Source of the DNA: Armatimonadota bacterium
Lineage (GTDB): Bacteria; Armatimonadota; Fimbriimonadia; Fimbriimonadales; Fimbriimonadaceae
DNA length: 64,000 bases
Assembly: GCA_016223145.1 (NCBI GenBank)
Contig: JACRPN010000005.1
Span: 377,809 to 441,808 of the forward strand
Direction of reading: 5' to 3'
Shown here: in pieces, positions 63,621-64,000 of the stretch
Layout of the letters: each line of letters starts with the position of its first letter
How positions within the stretch are numbered: position 1 is the first letter of the stretch
Notes under the pieces: generated by a model
Databases searched by the model: none
Seen by the model: the letters and a program-made list of their open reading frames with translations, nothing else
What the model was told of the DNA's origin: nothing
Program-made: the position numbers and the translations under genes

Positions 63621-64000
63621 ATGGTCACACTTGCCCTCGCCGCCACGTTCCTGCCCTTCGCCCATGGTGCGAATCCGATTCTTCAAGACGACTACATGCC
63701 GGCCGGACCCAAAATCGTGTTCACGATGGCCTCAGGAGGCTCCTTCACGATTACTACAGACCCCAAAAACTCGCCCCTCACGGTCAAACACATCCTGGAC
63801 CTGGTGAAAAAGGGCTTCTACGACAAGCAGCGGGTGCACCGCGTCGAGCACTGGGTGGTGCAGTGGGGGTCGCCCCACAGCAAGTCGGGAGAGTTCTGGA
63901 AGAAGGACCCCAAGACTGGCGACTACGTGAAGGACAACTGGACGGGCCAACGCGCGGTCACCGACCGGGTCGGCGACGGCGGATCGGGCAAGAACATCGA
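63621..64000 (+). CDS. Cyclophilin-type peptidyl-prolyl isomerase (3' truncated by the window)
   Basis: The first 126 residues are present: a signal peptide (TLALAATFLPFAHGA), then a cyclophilin domain with PKIVFTMASGGSFTITTDPK, GFYDKQRVHRVEHWVVQWGS and TGDYVKDNWTGQRAV. The Arg in HRVE matches the catalytic region. It should fold periplasmic proteins. The gene continues past the window. Confidence 0.85.
   Translation, partial: MVTLALAATFLPFAHGANPILQDDYMPAGPKIVFTMASGGSFTITTDPKNSPLTVKHILDLVKKGFYDKQRVHRVEHWVVQWGSPHSKSGEFWKKDPKTGDYVKDNWTGQRAVTDRVGDGGSGKNI

Overview
The window is about 62% GC, gene-dense and encodes on both strands. It looks like a piece of a diderm, mostly environmental bacterium. 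The mix suggests Armatimonadota (Fimbriimonadia-like), with moderate confidence: a PEP-CTERM exported protein, Lpt-type lipopolysaccharide export genes, a fused E1 alpha/beta dehydrogenase, tandem paralogues ending in the 'vYSvG.dg.DdGG' motif common in Armatimonadota and Planctomycetes, and a VWA protein. No rRNA gene is present. The only complete tRNA is tRNA-Ala(GGC) near 2.7 kb.

Layout. 0-3 kb: a gene tail, an RHS-repeat remnant, degenerate repeats, a CrtA-like/DUF4166 gene pair, tRNA-Ala and a tRNA fragment. 3-9 kb (minus strand): TPR-glycosyltransferase, MerR regulator, M42 peptidase, MFS transporter, PEP-CTERM protein. 9.5-17.2 kb (plus): a tight five-gene redox operon (two Nfn/Sud-type flavoprotein subunits, KorA, KorB, and a 739-residue protein with a C-terminal [4Fe-4S] ferredoxin domain). 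17.4-19.9 kb: malate dehydrogenase and purA. 19.9-24.8 kb: TolC/MacA/MacB-permease efflux genes, interrupted by a four-helix-bundle (23S-IVS-type) gene. 24.8-34.9 kb: a large secreted protein, a single-chain restriction-modification enzyme, an ATPase with a degenerate P-loop, an M1 peptidase and a lone ABC ATPase. 35-44.8 kb: S41 protease, solitary rplA, R3H/AAA protein, HtrA protease, rlmN, then lptC-lptA-lptB-lptF-like genes. 45-51 kb: DUF3084 protein, YqgF-fold protein, E1 fusion, a second four-helix-bundle gene, pdxS. 51-64 kb: paralogous exported proteins, GH5 hydrolase divergent from a LacI regulator across a perfect operator palindrome, VWA protein, GH20 hydrolase, hemW and the start of a cyclophilin gene.

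The most unusual feature is the amount of small repetitive DNA. At least three hairpin element families recur between genes (A: 6.7 and 27.0-27.2 kb; B: 26.9, 30.7 and 62.4-62.5 kb; C: 17.2 and 54.9 kb). Short-period tandem repeats end many genes. A 65-bp unit occurs four times at 57.5 kb. These repeats are sometimes translated: two family B copies and a GGGAC-type repeat sit in frame inside hemW, and similar DNA makes the tails of the lptA-like and the first four-helix-bundle proteins. Both four-helix-bundle genes are bracketed by imperfect inverted short-period repeats of different sequence. This recalls the rRNA intervening sequences that carry this protein family, but here the sites lie between protein genes. 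I regard this cassette-like arrangement and the in-frame elements in hemW as the best candidates for something undescribed. All functional assignments come from reading the sequence; no database search was possible.
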